Positions 49,800 through 58,850 of a DNA stretch of 64,000 nucleotides are shown here, one piece after another. The translations under genes were made by a program, and so were the position numbers. Every line of letters starts with the position of its first letter. Position 1 is the first letter of the stretch. The DNA comes from Poindextera sp036272595. GTDB taxonomy: Bacteria > Pseudomonadota > Alphaproteobacteria > Caulobacterales > Caulobacteraceae. The notes under the pieces are model-generated. The model was not told where the DNA came from and did no database searches. It worked only from the letters and a program-made list of their open reading frames with translations. The stretch covers positions 1 to 64,000 of the forward strand of contig DATAYM010000065.1 in NCBI GenBank assembly GCA_036272595.1, given 5' to 3'.

Positions 49800-51899
49800 T
49801 CAGGCCAGCAAGGTCGCCGCGATCCGTTCGCGGGTGTAGGGCAGTTCGCGGATGCGGGCGCCTAGGGCGTGGGCGACGGCGTTGCCGATGGCGGCGAGCG
49901 CCGGCCCGAGCGACACCTCGCCGGTGCCGGTGGACGGCTGGTCCTGGGCCATGACCAGCTCGACATCCACCGGCGGGACCTCGTCGAAGCGCAGGATCGG
50001 ATAGTCGGCCCAGGTGATCGAAGTCACGCCGCGGCCGGCCAGGCGCACCTGCTCCTTCAGCGCCCAGCTGGCGGCCATGATCATGCCACCCTCCAGCTGG
50101 TTCTTCGCGCCGTCGGGGTTGACCACCTGGCCACAGTCGGTGACGCACCACAGGTGGTCGAGCCGCACCTCGGTCTCCACCGTCAGCGCCGCCGCCGCCG
50201 CCACATAGGCGCCGCGCCCGCGATAGCGGCAGTAGGCCAGGCCCAGCCCCTTGCCCGAACCCGCCGGGCCGCGCGCCGGCCAGCCGGCCATCTCGGCGAC
50301 GCGCTCGACCACCTGGCGGGCGCGGGGGTCGGAGATCATCGCCAGCCGATAGGCGAGGGGGTCGCGCCCGGCCAGTTCGGCCAGTTCGTCGATGAAGCAC
50401 TCGCCGGCATAGGTGTTCACCGGCCCGCCCAGGCCGCGCAGGGACGAGGTGCGCACCGGCGCGGAGACCGCGTGCTCGGTCACCCGCCGCGTCGGGATGT
50501 CGTAGGAGGGCGTCGCGTTCAGGATGGCGCCGCTGAAGCGCATGCCGCCGGGCGGCGTCGGCGGCGCGGCGGGCGCCGGCGGCGGCTCGAGGCCCAGCGC
50601 CGTCTCGGCCAGGCAGCGGCCGCGGCCGCCGGTGTGCGAGCCGCTCCAGATCTCCGCGGCGTAGTCGACCAGCCTGCCGCCGGCGTCCAGCTCGGCGGCG
50701 AGGTCGATGCGCATGGCCGTGCCCAGCGGCTCGTGGCCGAACTCGTCCTCGCGCCGCCACTGCACCCGGATCGGCCGTCCCGGACGGCGCACGGCGATCA
50801 CGGCGGCGTCGGCCGCCGCGTCGTCCGAGCCGTTGTGGCCATAGGTTCCGGCGCCCTGGGCGTGGATCACCTTGACCTGGCCCGGCGCCAGGCCGCAGAC
50901 CCGCGCCAGCAGCATCCGCAAGGGATAGACGCCCTGGGCGTGGGTCCAGACGGTCAAGGCGCCGTCCCGCATCACCGCCAGGCCGCAGGACGGCCCCATC
51001 GAGCCGTGGGCGATGTACGGGCGTCCGTACGAGGCCTGCAGCCGGCGACGGTTGGAGTCCCCCGGCGCGGGCTCGCCGGAAGGATGCGACGTATACGGAA
51101 GGTCGGTCTTCAGCGACCCGGTTTCTGAGAGGCTGGGCGCCAGATCGCGGGCGTCCTCCCAGGTTGCGCTCTGCTCGGCCGCGGCCAGGGCGGCCGACGC
51201 GGCGCGTTCGCTGGCGGAAAGGAAGGCGACGAACTGGCCCTCCCGCACGATGTCGATATCGTCGCCGGCGGCGCGGCGGATGGCCGCCTCGTCCAGCGCC
51301 GCGAGCCTGGCCTTGAACCCCGGCTGGCGCAGGACGCGCGCGTGCAGCATGTCCGGCTGGACCAGGTCGTGCAGGAAGGCCGCGCCGAACAGCTTGGCCG
51401 GCAGGTCGAGCCGCTTGCGCGACTGGCCGACCAGCCGATGGCGATCGGGGCTCTTGGCCGCGGCCTCGCCGGTGGGGGCCTGGCTAAGGTCCACCTCGCC
51501 GGCCAGGGTCCAGTAGGTCACGCCGGTCGGGGCGCCGCCGTGCACGAAGGCGCCGTCCTCGACGTCGAGGTCGCCGGGGTCGCAGCCCAGCCGCCGCGCG
51601 GCCGCCGCGGCGAACAGGGCCCTGGCCTCGGCGCAGGCGGCGCGGATCGAGGCGCCGGAGGATTCGGTGCTCATCGAGCCGACCGTCAGGCCCTCGTCGG
51701 GCGAAAGGTCCGTCTCCGGATTGACCACGTCCAGCCGGTCCATGCCGACGTCCAGCTCCTCGGCGGCGATCTGGGCCAGGCCGGTCATGGCGCCCTGGCC
51801 GTACTCGACCTTGCCGAACGCGACGCGGACCACGCCGGGGGTCTCGAACCCCACCCAGCGGTCGAGGCGCGGGTTGGCGGCCAGGCTCGGCGGGATCAT
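49800..51899 (-). CDS. Molybdenum-hydroxylase large subunit (aldehyde oxidase / isoquinoline oxidoreductase beta type)
   Basis: This 699-aa protein of the xanthine-dehydrogenase superfamily has VAFGKVEYGQGAMTGLAQIA, the molybdopterin-binding segments SLRGLGGPVNTYAGECFIDE and WCVTDCGQVVNPDGAKNQLE GG, and QDQPSTGTGEVSLGPALAAI near the C-terminus with the catalytic Glu context. It lacks the usual twin-Arg start; the ATG 51899 overlaps the stop of the iron-sulfur subunit (ATGA). With that subunit it makes a two-subunit enzyme; no FAD subunit gene is adjacent, which fits the isoquinoline oxidoreductase type that uses cytochrome acceptors. Substrate unknown. Confidence 0.88.
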   Translation of the reverse strand: MIPPSLAANPRLDRWVGFETPGVVRVAFGKVEYGQGAMTGLAQIAAEELDVGMDRLDVVNPETDLSPDEGLTVGSMSTESSGASIRAACAEARALFAAAAARRLGCDPGDLDVEDGAFVHGGAPTGVTYWTLAGEVDLSQAPTGEAAAKSPDRHRLVGQSRKRLDLPAKLFGAAFLHDLVQPDMLHARVLRQPGFKARLAALDEAAIRRAAGDDIDIVREGQFVAFLSASERAASAALAAAEQSATWEDARDLAPSLSETGSLKTDLPYTSHPSGEPAPGDSNRRRLQASYGRPYIAHGSMGPSCGLAVMRDGALTVWTHAQGVYPLRMLLARVCGLAPGQVKVIHAQGAGTYGHNGSDDAAADAAVIAVRRPGRPIRVQWRREDEFGHEPLGTAMRIDLAAELDAGGRLVDYAAEIWSGSHTGGRGRCLAETALGLEPPPAPAAPPTPPGGMRFSGAILNATPSYDIPTRRVTEHAVSAPVRTSSLRGLGGPVNTYAGECFIDELAELAGRDPLAYRLAMISDPRARQVVERVAEMAGWPARGPAGSGKGLGLAYCRYRGRGAYVAAAAALTVETEVRLDHLWCVTDCGQVVNPDGAKNQLEGGMIMAASWALKEQVRLAGRGVTSITWADYPILRFDEVPPVDVELVMAQDQPSTGTGEVSLGPALAAIGNAVAHALGARIRELPYTRERIAATLLA

Positions 51900-52378
51900 G
51901 CGGCGACCCCCGCCCGCATGCGCTCGGCCGCCAGCGCGACGGCGGCCATGATGCGGTTGTGCGCGCCGCAGCGGCAGAGGTGCCAGGCGAGGGCCTCGGC
52001 GATCTCCGCCCGGCTCGGGTCGGGGTTGCGGTCGATCAGCGCCTTGGAGGCGATCAGGACGCCGGCCAGGCAATAGCCGCACTGGCCGGCCTGCTGCTCC
52101 AGGAAGGCGGTCTGAAGCGGATGCGGGCGGTCCGGTGTTCCCAGCCCCTCGATGGTCAGGATCTTGCGCCCCTCCAGGGCGCCGGCCTCGATCGCGCAGG
52201 AGGGCCTGTCCTCGCCGTCGATCAGCACCGAACAGGCTCCGCACTGCTCGGCGCCGCAGCCATAGCGCGCGCCCATCAGGCCCAGATGGTTGCGCAGAGC
52301 GTCCAGCAGCGTCGTCGCCTCGTCCGCCGCGAAGACGCGCGCCTCACCGTTCACCGTCAGCCTGATCTCGCGGCGCAT
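51896..52378 (-). CDS. [2Fe-2S] subunit of molybdenum hydroxylase
   Basis: The 160-aa protein has the plant-type [2Fe-2S] site YGCGAEQCGACSVLIDG with a further Cys in PSCAIEAG, then the second cluster site QAGQCGYCLAGVLI and HLCRCGAHNRIM. This is the two-cluster arrangement of XDH/IorA/CoxS small subunits. It passes electrons from the molybdenum subunit to its acceptor. ATG 52378 begins MRREIRLTVNG. It is the first gene of the pair. Confidence 0.95.
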   Translation of the reverse strand: MRREIRLTVNGEARVFAADEATTLLDALRNHLGLMGARYGCGAEQCGACSVLIDGEDRPSCAIEAGALEGRKILTIEGLGTPDRPHPLQTAFLEQQAGQCGYCLAGVLIASKALIDRNPDPSRAEIAEALAWHLCRCGAHNRIMAAVALAAERMRAGVAA

Positions 52379-52485
52379 GGCGCTCAGGATAGGCGCAAAC
52401 GATCGCGCCTGTCCAAACGGTGATCTAGCAAAACCGACCGTTCGGATTAAATACTGACGCACCCCTCAAACGCCGAGAGCCGCCC

Positions 52486-53586
52486 ATGACCGACCTGTTC
52501 CAGCCGATGCGCCTTGTCCGTGGCCCCGAGTGGAAGAACCGCTTCATGCTGGCGCCGCTGACCAATCTGCAGAGCCATCCGGACGGGACCCTGTCGGACG
52601 ACGAGTTCAACTGGCTGACCTACCGGGCCACCGGCGGCTTCGGCCTGGTGATGACCTGCGCGTCGCATGTGCAGCGGGTGGGGCAGGGCTTCCCCGGCCA
52701 GCTCGGGATATTTTCCGACGCGCATCTGCCGGGCCTCACCCGCCTGGCCGCCAAGATCAAGGCCGAGGGCGCGGTCTCGTCGGTGCAGCTGCACCATGCC
52801 GGCATCCGTTCGCCCAAGGACCTGATCGGCGAGGCGCCGCGCGGGCCGTCCGAGGACGCCGAGACCGGCGCGCGGGCGCTCAGCCTCGGCGAGGTCGAAG
52901 AGCTGATCGAGGACTTCGTCGCCGCCGCCGTGCGCGCCGAGAAGGCCGGCTTCGACGGGGTCGAGCTGCACGGCGCCCACGGCTACATCCTCTGCGCCTT
53001 CATGAGTCCGGAGACCAACCGGCGCGAGGACCGCTACGGCGGCAGCCGCGAGAACCGCGCCCGCATTGTCTTCGAGATCATCAAGGGCGTGCGCGAGCGC
53101 ACCCGGCCGGACTTCCAGCTCGGCCTGCGCCTTTCCCCGGAACGGTTCGGCCTGCGCATCGGCGAGCAGATCGAGACGGCCCGCGAGGTGCTGGCCTCCG
53201 GCGACCTGGACTATCTCGACATGTCGCTGTGGGACGTCTTCAAGGCGCCGGTGGACGAGGCCTACGCCGCTAGGCCGCTGATCGACTGGTTCGCCGAGTT
53301 GCCGCGCGGCGAGACCCGCCTGGGCGCCGCCGGCAAGCTGATGAGCGGCGCCGATTGCCGCCGCATCCTGGAGCACGGCGCCGACTTCGCCATCCTCGGC
53401 CGCGCCGCCGTGCTGCACCACGATTTCCCGCAAAAGGTCGCCGCCGATCCCGACTTCCACGCCATCGCCCTGCCGGTCACCCGGCAATACCTGCGCAACG
53501 AGCACCTCGGCCGGGCCATGATCGAGTACATGAACGGCTGGAAGGGCTTCGTCGCCGACCAAGAGGTGGCCGAAGCGGCCGTCTGA
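52486..53586 (+). CDS. NADH:flavin oxidoreductase (Old Yellow Enzyme family)
   Basis: The 366-aa TIM-barrel protein has the OYE signature: FMLAPLTNLQSHPDG, SVQLHHAGIR, a proton-donor region VELHGAHGYILCAFMSP and YGGSRENRARIVFEI, then DFAILGRAAVLHHDFPQKV for the FMN phosphate. It reduces activated double bonds of enones with NAD(P)H. ATG 52486 fits the family start. It is divergent from the molybdenum hydroxylase and probably independent of it. Confidence 0.93.
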   Translation: MTDLFQPMRLVRGPEWKNRFMLAPLTNLQSHPDGTLSDDEFNWLTYRATGGFGLVMTCASHVQRVGQGFPGQLGIFSDAHLPGLTRLAAKIKAEGAVSSVQLHHAGIRSPKDLIGEAPRGPSEDAETGARALSLGEVEELIEDFVAAAVRAEKAGFDGVELHGAHGYILCAFMSPETNRREDRYGGSRENRARIVFEIIKGVRERTRPDFQLGLRLSPERFGLRIGEQIETAREVLASGDLDYLDMSLWDVFKAPVDEAYAARPLIDWFAELPRGETRLGAAGKLMSGADCRRILEHGADFAILGRAAVLHHDFPQKVAADPDFHAIALPVTRQYLRNEHLGRAMIEYMNGWKGFVADQEVAEAAV

Positions 53587-53636
53587 GCTAGAGTCGCGGT
53601 CGCGGGGGTAAAGCCCGCGGCGACAGGCAGGCGGCG

Positions 53637-54533
53637 GTGACCAGCGTGAGCGACGCGAGTTTGGATCTGCTGTGGGACTACAACGATCCCGCGGCCAGCG
53701 AGGCCCGGTTCCTTGAGCTGCGCCAGGGGCTTGGCGCGCCGGAGGATCATGCCCGGCTGATGGAGCTGGACACCCAGATCGCCCGCGCCCAGGGCCTGCA
53801 GGGCCGCTTCGCCGACGCCCTGGCCATGCTGGAGACGGTGCAGGAACGGCTGCTTGCGGGCGAGACCCGCGCGGCGATCCGCTACGAGCTGGAGTTCGGC
53901 CGGGTGCTGCGTTCCAGCGGCAGCCCTGAAGCGGCGCGGCCGTTCTTCGAGCGCGCGGCGGCCCTGGGCGAAGCGGCCGGCGAGGACCGGCTGGCGGTCG
54001 ACGCCCGGCACATGGTCGCCCTGGTCGAGCCCGATCCGGCGAAACGGGTCTCGCTGATGCTGAACGACCTCGAATTCGCCGCCGCTTCGTCCGATCCGGA
54101 CGCGCGCGCCTGGCGCGGCTCGCTGTGGAACAATATCGGCATGGCCTTCCACGAACTCGGCGACCTGGACGACGCGGTGCAGGCTTTCGAAACCTCGGCG
54201 TCCTGCTGGGAGGAGGACGATCCGAAGCGGGCGCTCATCGCCCATTGGATGGTCGGCTGGACCCTTCGCCTGCAGGGCCGCCTGGCCGAGGCCCTGGCCA
54301 CCCAGGAAGTGCTGGAACGCGCCCACCAGGAGGCGGGAACGCCGGGCGCCTACGTCGAGGAGGAGCTGGGCGAACTGCACCTGGCCCTGGCGGCCGGCCC
54401 GGACGCCGAGGACCACCTCCGCCGCGCCCGCGAACACTTCGCCCGCGCCTTGCCGCTGTTGCAGGACGACCTCGCCGACGACCCCGACCGCTTGGCCCGC
54501 ATCAAGCGGCTGGCGGACGGCGAGGAGGATTAG
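53637..54533 (+). CDS. TPR-like helical protein
   Basis: The 298-aa protein starts at GTG 53637 (a second GTG at 53646 is possible). It is alpha-helical through nearly its whole length with TPR-type repeats (AQGLQGRFADALAMLETVQE, RSSGSPEAARPFFERAAALG, LRLQGRLAEALATQEVLERA). No signal peptide or enzyme domain is seen. Similar TPR proteins often modulate other proteins, but no specific partner is indicated by the neighbours. Confidence 0.75.
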   Translation: MTSVSDASLDLLWDYNDPAASEARFLELRQGLGAPEDHARLMELDTQIARAQGLQGRFADALAMLETVQERLLAGETRAAIRYELEFGRVLRSSGSPEAARPFFERAAALGEAAGEDRLAVDARHMVALVEPDPAKRVSLMLNDLEFAAASSDPDARAWRGSLWNNIGMAFHELGDLDDAVQAFETSASCWEEDDPKRALIAHWMVGWTLRLQGRLAEALATQEVLERAHQEAGTPGAYVEEELGELHLALAAGPDAEDHLRRAREHFARALPLLQDDLADDPDRLARIKRLADGEED

Positions 54534-54550
54534 GGACCGCGGCGGTAGAC

Positions 54551-54585
54551 AAAAAACCTGGGTTCCGGCCTTCGCGGGAATGAGC
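54551..54585. repeat. Half-unit of the REP-like repeat seen at 47758
   Basis: ACCTGGGTTCCGGCCTTCGC followed by GGGAATGAGCGG resembles one arm of the outer REP-type repeat (CCTGGATCCCCGCCTTCGCG GG) at 47913. It lies between the TPR gene and the thioesterase gene, with no second arm nearby. Confidence 0.5.
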
Positions 54586-54625
54586 GGGGTTGATAGTGAT
54601 TTCCGGCGAACACGGGGGACCCATC

Positions 54626-55057
54626 ATGCCGAACACCACGCTGCGCGCCACGGTCGAGGGGCTGAACCGCGCCAATATCGGCAAGCTGCCGGAGCATCTG
54701 GGCCTTCAGGTCACCGAGGTCGGGCCGGGGCTGGTGGTCGGCCGCTTCGCGGTGCGCCCGGACCTGGTCGCCCACATCGGCTTTCTGCTGGCGGGCGTGG
54801 TGCTGTCGGTCTGCGACATCCTCTGCGCCTACGGCGTCGACACCGCCTGGCCGGAGGGCGCCAGCGGCTTCACCACCGCCGAGGTCAAGTGCAACTTCAT
54901 GGGCACGCTCACCCAGGGCGCCGGGGTCTGCACGGCGAAGCTGCTGCACGGCGGCCGCACCACCCAGGTCTGGGACGCCGAGTTCCGCGACGAGGCTGGC
55001 GGCAAGCTGCTGGCCGCCTTCCGCTGCACCCAGATCATCCTCTATCCCCGGGCGTGA
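54626..55057 (+). CDS. PaaI-like hotdog thioesterase
   Basis: The 143-aa protein has one hotdog domain: HIGFLLAGVVLSVCDILCAYG with the helix that carries the active-site acid, TTAEVKCNFMGTLTQG, LLHGGRTTQVWDAEFRDE. PaaI-type proteins hydrolyse phenylacetyl- or acyl-CoA thioesters. ATG 54626 (MPNTTLRATVEG) suits the family; an in-frame ATG at 54590 would add 12 residues. The HGG/GAL helix has DI in place of the usual D position, so activity is likely but not sure. Confidence 0.8.
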   Translation: MPNTTLRATVEGLNRANIGKLPEHLGLQVTEVGPGLVVGRFAVRPDLVAHIGFLLAGVVLSVCDILCAYGVDTAWPEGASGFTTAEVKCNFMGTLTQGAGVCTAKLLHGGRTTQVWDAEFRDEAGGKLLAAFRCTQIILYPRA

Positions 55058-55229
55058 CGGGCGCCCGGGCCGTCTCCAGGCCTCGCGGTTGAGGTTTCAT
55101 CAAGCCGCGGCTAGGGTCTTGGCGGGGGCAGGAACGAAGATTTATGAACCAGCCTCTGCGCCACCCGCCGATCGAGAGCCCGACCCGGCTCGCCGCCATC
55201 GACCGCCGGCCCTGCTGAGTTCAACGGCC

Positions 55230-55844
55230 ATGCATCGCCTGTTGATCGCCATCGGCTTGGCGCTGGCCGTCGCCGCGCCCGCTCTCGCCCAGACCGCCGA
55301 CGAGGCCAAGTGCGTCAGCAGCGATCCGGACATCAAGATCGCCGGCTGCACGGCGGTCATCCAGTCCGGCGTGGAGACGCCAAGCGACGAGGCCGTCGCC
55401 TACGACAACCGCAGCCTCGCCTATCGGCTCAAGGGCCAGCTGAACCAGGCGATCGAGGACGCCGGCGAGGCCATCTCGTTCGATTCCACCGACACCGCCG
55501 CCTATGTCGACCGCGGCATCGCCTATTACGACAAGCATCTCTACCCCGCGGCCATCGCCGACTTCAGCAAGGCCATCGCGCTGAGGTCGGACGACCCGGC
55601 GGTCTATAACGACCGCGGCAACGCCTATGACGACAGCGGCCAGCACGATCTGGCCATCGCCGACTACAGCCACGCCCTGGTGCTGAAGCCCGACTACGCC
55701 GCCGCCTATTCCAACCGCGCCTCGGCCTACGAGGAAAAGAAGCTCAACGACTACGCGGTCTCCGACTACCGCTCGGCGCTCAAGATCGACCCGACCCTGG
55801 CGCCGGCCGAGGCCGGACTGAAACGGCTGGGCGGCACGCCCTAG
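55230..55844 (+). CDS. Secreted TPR-repeat protein
   Basis: The 204-aa protein has a signal peptide (MHRLLIAIGLALAVAAPALA, cleaved near residue 20) and a two-Cys cap (CVSSDPDIKIAGC). About four TPR units follow (GIAYYDKHLYPAAIADFSKA, GNAYDDSGQHDLAIADYSHA, ASAYEEKKLNDYAVSDYRSA). The family resembles periplasmic Sel1/TPR proteins of Caulobacterales. The role is protein-protein contact in the envelope; the partner is unknown. No operon partner is evident. Confidence 0.85.
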   Translation: MHRLLIAIGLALAVAAPALAQTADEAKCVSSDPDIKIAGCTAVIQSGVETPSDEAVAYDNRSLAYRLKGQLNQAIEDAGEAISFDSTDTAAYVDRGIAYYDKHLYPAAIADFSKAIALRSDDPAVYNDRGNAYDDSGQHDLAIADYSHALVLKPDYAAAYSNRASAYEEKKLNDYAVSDYRSALKIDPTLAPAEAGLKRLGGTP

Positions 55845-55851
55845 CGCCGGT

Positions 55852-56277
55852 CTAGGTGGCGAAGGTGTTTTCCGGCCTGGCGTCCGGCGCGGCGGTCGCG
55901 AGCGGATCGGGGCCGAAGCGGTTCTCGCCGATCGTGCCCCGGGTGCAGAACCAGATGATCAGCGGGATGAGGCCGATGACCGTGAAGGCGATCAGGTACC
56001 ACCAGCCGCTGCGGTCGGTGTCGTGCAGCCGCCGGACGGCGACGGCGATGGTCGGCAGGAAGAAGGCCAGATCGACCAGGTTGTCCAACAACGAGATGAT
56101 GTGGGAAATTGCGTTTGGCCCGCCGCCGGCCAGCGAGGCGAGCTGCTCGAGCACGCCGAAAGCCACGCTGACCAGGAAATAGAAGAGAATCCAGTACCAG
56201 TACTCCGACCGCGACGACCTGCCATTGAAGTCGACGTAGCGCCGGAATCCACTCGTGATCGCTTGAACGAAACCCAT
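55852..56277 (-). CDS. DUF805 family membrane protein
   Basis: The 141-aa protein has the DUF805 start FRRYVDFNGRSSRSEYWYW, followed by three or four membrane helices (WILFYFLVSVAFGVLEQ, IAVAVRRLHDTDRSGWWYL, AFTVIGLIPLIIWFC) and the VRRLHDTDRSGWW motif. DUF805 proteins are inner-membrane proteins of unknown function; a link to osmotic or envelope stress has been suggested. ATG 56277 begins MGFVQAITSG. It converges with the TPR gene; its 3' end lies 8 bases from that stop. Confidence 0.9.
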   Translation of the reverse strand: MGFVQAITSGFRRYVDFNGRSSRSEYWYWILFYFLVSVAFGVLEQLASLAGGGPNAISHIISLLDNLVDLAFFLPTIAVAVRRLHDTDRSGWWYLIAFTVIGLIPLIIWFCTRGTIGENRFGPDPLATAAPDARPENTFAT

Positions 56278-56494
56278 GATCGCACCCCTTCGACCAGCCC
56301 GCCGACAACAAGGCGAGGTTGCCCGCCCCGGGTCAATGCCTTTTTTGGCGAGTCGCGGCGGCTTTGACGAGAAAGTGACCGGGCCTGCGCTGTCAGGTCC
56401 ACTCCCCAAACCGGCCGCGAACGTCTAGATCAGACAAAAGCGCCGGGTCGGGCCGGCGCGATCGCATCTCTCCCGCAAGGAAGACCGGCTTTTC

Positions 56495-57502
56495 ATGACG
56501 CTTGATCCGGCGGCCGTCGCGCGACGGCTGCGCAACTACAGCCGGCCCAGCGCCTGGCGCGGCGCCCTCGAACTGGTCATCACCGCCGCGCCGCTTGCGG
56601 CGATTTCGGTGCTGGCCTGGTTCGCGCTCAGCCGCCACGTCTGGTGGGGGCTTCTGCTGGTGGTTCCGGCGGCGGCCTTCCTGGTGCGGCTGTTCATGAT
56701 CCAGCACGACTGCAGCCACGGCGCCTTCTTCGGCTGGAAGCCGCTGAACGACTGGACCGGGCGGGTGATCGGGGTGCTGACCCTGACCCCTTACGACTAC
56801 TGGCGTTTTTCCCACGGCGTGCACCACGCCGGCTCCGGCGCGCTCGACCGGCGCACCCTGGGCGCGGTCGAGACCCTGACGGTCGACGAATACCGCGCCC
56901 TGCCGCGCGTCAAGAAGTTCGGCTACTGGCTCTACCGCCATCCGCTGGTGCTGTTCGGCCTCGGCCCCGCCTACATGTTCCTGCTGCAGCACCGCGTGCC
57001 CATCGGCATGATGCGCCAGGGCTGGCGCCCGTGGCTGTCGGTGCAGGCGACCAATCTCGGCATCGCCGCCCTGGCCATCGGCATGATGATGATCTTCGGG
57101 GTGCTGCCGTTCCTGCTGATCTACCTGCCGGTGACCATCATGGCCGCCTCGGCCGGGGTCTGGCTGTTCTTCGTGCAGCACCAGTTCGAGCAGACCTACT
57201 GGGCGCGTGGCGAGGCCTGGGACTTCCACGAGGCGGCGCTGCACGGCTCCTCCCACTACGACCTGCCGCCGCTGCTGCGCTGGTTCACCGCCAATATCGG
57301 CATCCACCACGTGCACCACCTGAACGCCCGCATCCCCTATTACCGGCTGCCGCAGGTGCTGCGCGACGAGCCGGGCCTGCGCGCCGTCGGCCGCCTGACC
57401 CTGCCGGCCTCGATCCGCTGCGCCGGCCTGGCGCTGTGGGACGAATCCAGCCGCCGGCTGATCTCCTTCCGCGAACTGCGCCGCCGCGCCCAGCCGGCCT
57501 AG
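56495..57502 (+). CDS. Fatty acid desaturase
   Basis: The 335-aa membrane enzyme has the three His boxes of the acyl-lipid/acyl-CoA desaturases: IQHDCSHGAFF, FSHGVHHAGSG and GIHHVHHLNA. These carry the di-iron centre. Four membrane spans surround them. It adds a double bond to membrane fatty acids, probably for fluidity control. ATG 56495 precedes a hydrophilic N-terminus MTLDPAAVARRLRNY. A repeat element begins 18 bases after its stop. No reductase gene is adjacent. Confidence 0.92.
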   Translation: MTLDPAAVARRLRNYSRPSAWRGALELVITAAPLAAISVLAWFALSRHVWWGLLLVVPAAAFLVRLFMIQHDCSHGAFFGWKPLNDWTGRVIGVLTLTPYDYWRFSHGVHHAGSGALDRRTLGAVETLTVDEYRALPRVKKFGYWLYRHPLVLFGLGPAYMFLLQHRVPIGMMRQGWRPWLSVQATNLGIAALAIGMMMIFGVLPFLLIYLPVTIMAASAGVWLFFVQHQFEQTYWARGEAWDFHEAALHGSSHYDLPPLLRWFTANIGIHHVHHLNARIPYYRLPQVLRDEPGLRAVGRLTLPASIRCAGLALWDESSRRLISFRELRRRAQPA

Positions 57503-57726
57503 GCGCCCGCGGCGCCTCCGATCCTCCCCGTTGGGGGAGGGGACCGCACGCAGTGCGGTGGAGGGGGGGATGCCGCCCGCGCCCGTTTCAAGGAAAACCT
57601 AGGACCTGACTTTCAGCACCGAGGCGCGGCAAGGCCCCCTCCACCATCCTTCGGATGGTCCCCCTCCCCCGACGGGGGGAATCATCCCTTTAACAAAGTA
57701 GCTACTAGGGGTAGGGTCGATGGCGC

Positions 57727-57915
57727 GTGACAGGCCGGAAGAGAGAGATTGAGGTTACCCCGCAGATGATCGACGCGGGGGTTGAGGCTTTGCGATTTTG
57801 GGAGAGCGACGAGTCCGAGGGGTTTTTTGATAATGGCGAAGCAGGTCAAACATCCACTCAGGCTTTTGTCCGTTACGCACTCCTGGCCATGCTTCGGGCG
57901 TCACCTCAAAAATAA
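57727..57915 (+). CDS. Small IS passenger protein, 'TPxMIxAGVEAL' type
   Basis: A 62-aa frame starts at GTG 57727 inside the IS. The N-terminal text EVTPQMIDAGVEALRFWES is a pattern I recognise from many small alphaproteobacterial proteins ('TPEMIxAGVxxL...'), and the C-terminus FVRYALLAMLRAS fits it. Function unknown. Its 3' part overlaps the - strand gene at 57755 by about 160 bases. This frame's family resemblance is the better evidence. Confidence 0.6.
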   Translation: MTGRKREIEVTPQMIDAGVEALRFWESDESEGFFDNGEAGQTSTQAFVRYALLAMLRASPQK

Positions 57916-58384
57916 CCGTAACGGCGAGCATCCCCACCATGGCCCCCCAGGTTTGAATTTCGCCGGCCAGGGCGAGGAGTGACGGTGTATCGTATGAAAC
58001 CGACCCCTCGGTGAGGTTCCGGGGGTCCGAGAAATGGACTCGCCCGTCTTCGTTTTTCACTGCCCGGCTCGCCGGCCAGTGGGCGGCAAACTCCCTTTCC
58101 TCGGCCAGTTCTTTTCCGCGTCCGCCGAGGAAAACGGCGATTTCCATAAGCTCAGGGTTGCTTGCCAGCGCGAGGCGAACCGTCTTTTTCCAGTTCTCTC
58201 GCTTTCGCCTGAAGGCGTGGACGTCATCGGCGGCCAGCGCGGTTTCCTTCACTGCCGGGCTCTCGTGGAGAAGCTTGAGGACGTTCAGGAATATCATTTC
58301 GGCCACCGCCCATTGGGCTATTACTAGACCGAGCGCCCGAAGATCGTCTTCAGTCAGTGCTAGTCCTTGGACCGCCGTCGCCAT
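57755..58384 (-). CDS. Hypothetical IS passenger protein
   Basis: The 209-aa protein starts at ATG 58384 (MATAVQGLALTEDDLRAL), sharing CATG with the opposite gene at 58383. The N-terminal half is helical (LVIAQWAVAEMIFLNVLKLL); a hydrophobic stretch GAMVGMLAVTVIFEV is near residue 165. The last about 50 residues (Arg/Lys/Pro-rich) overlap the + strand passenger and may be non-native. I know no family name. It belongs to the accessory cargo of the IS. Confidence 0.55.
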   Translation of the reverse strand: MATAVQGLALTEDDLRALGLVIAQWAVAEMIFLNVLKLLHESPAVKETALAADDVHAFRRKRENWKKTVRLALASNPELMEIAVFLGGRGKELAEEREFAAHWPASRAVKNEDGRVHFSDPRNLTEGSVSYDTPSLLALAGEIQTWGAMVGMLAVTVIFEVTPEAWPGVRNGQKPEWMFDLLRHYQKTPRTRRSPKIAKPQPPRRSSAG

Positions 58385-58544
58385 GACCGACAAACCCCCT
58401 CCCGAGGAACCCGAACTCCGCCCGGACGGCTGGGAGCGCTTCGAGCGCGCGGTGGACGCGGCGCTTCACACGCCCCCGAAGCATCGAGAGGGCAAGAAGC
58501 CGGTGGAGTCAAAGAGCGACGGGAAGCCGGCTAAGCCGCGCTGA
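58383..58544 (+). CDS. Small IS-associated protein, 'RPDGWERFERAVD' type
   Basis: A 53-aa protein from ATG 58383 reads MTDKPPPEEPELRPDGWERF then ERAVDAALHTPPKH. This 'P-E-L-R-P-D-G-W-E-R-F-E-R-A-V-D' text is typical of small genes found beside IS1595/ISXO2-type transposases in alphaproteobacteria. Function unknown. It starts within the start codon of the divergent - strand gene. Confidence 0.7.
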   Translation: MTDKPPPEEPELRPDGWERFERAVDAALHTPPKHREGKKPVESKSDGKPAKPR

Positions 58545-58549
58545 AGGCC

Positions 58550-58804
58550 CTACTGCGCCGGTCCCCACGCGGGGACGGTCTCCTGCATACAGACGTTAAC
58601 CCAGCCCGGAAGCTTACTCCGTTCGAAGAACCGAAGGTCGCTCTTACAGGCCGCCAGGCTAGTGTACCGGCTGTCCTCGTAAGGACCGGTCGTGCCGACA
58701 ACGGGGTGCTCCGAGAGAAGCCTACAACTGTTTCCCGGTCCCCCCGGCGGGGTGTGGAGCAGGCAGGTGAAGATTGCGTAGATAATCAAGCTAGGATTCT
58801 CCAT
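58550..58804 (-). CDS. Small exported hypothetical IS passenger
   Basis: An 84-aa frame from ATG 58804 begins MENPSLIIYAIFTCLLHTPP, a signal-like hydrophobic start, and has Cys residues at 14, 27, 53 and 72. It converges with the 53-aa gene, with 5 bases between stops. I know no family name. A real gene is favoured by its neat fit between neighbours. Confidence 0.45.
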   Translation of the reverse strand: MENPSLIIYAIFTCLLHTPPGGPGNSCRLLSEHPVVGTTGPYEDSRYTSLAACKSDLRFFERSKLPGWVNVCMQETVPAWGPAQ

Positions 58805-58850
58805 GAGGGGTCCCCCGTCTGAACCCAGTGACGATTATCCTTCGGGCTTC

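Noticed and set aside
58011..58382. A long + strand extension before the 53-aa IS protein.
   Set aside because: It is the antisense of the - strand passenger gene. The family text begins at ATG 58383.
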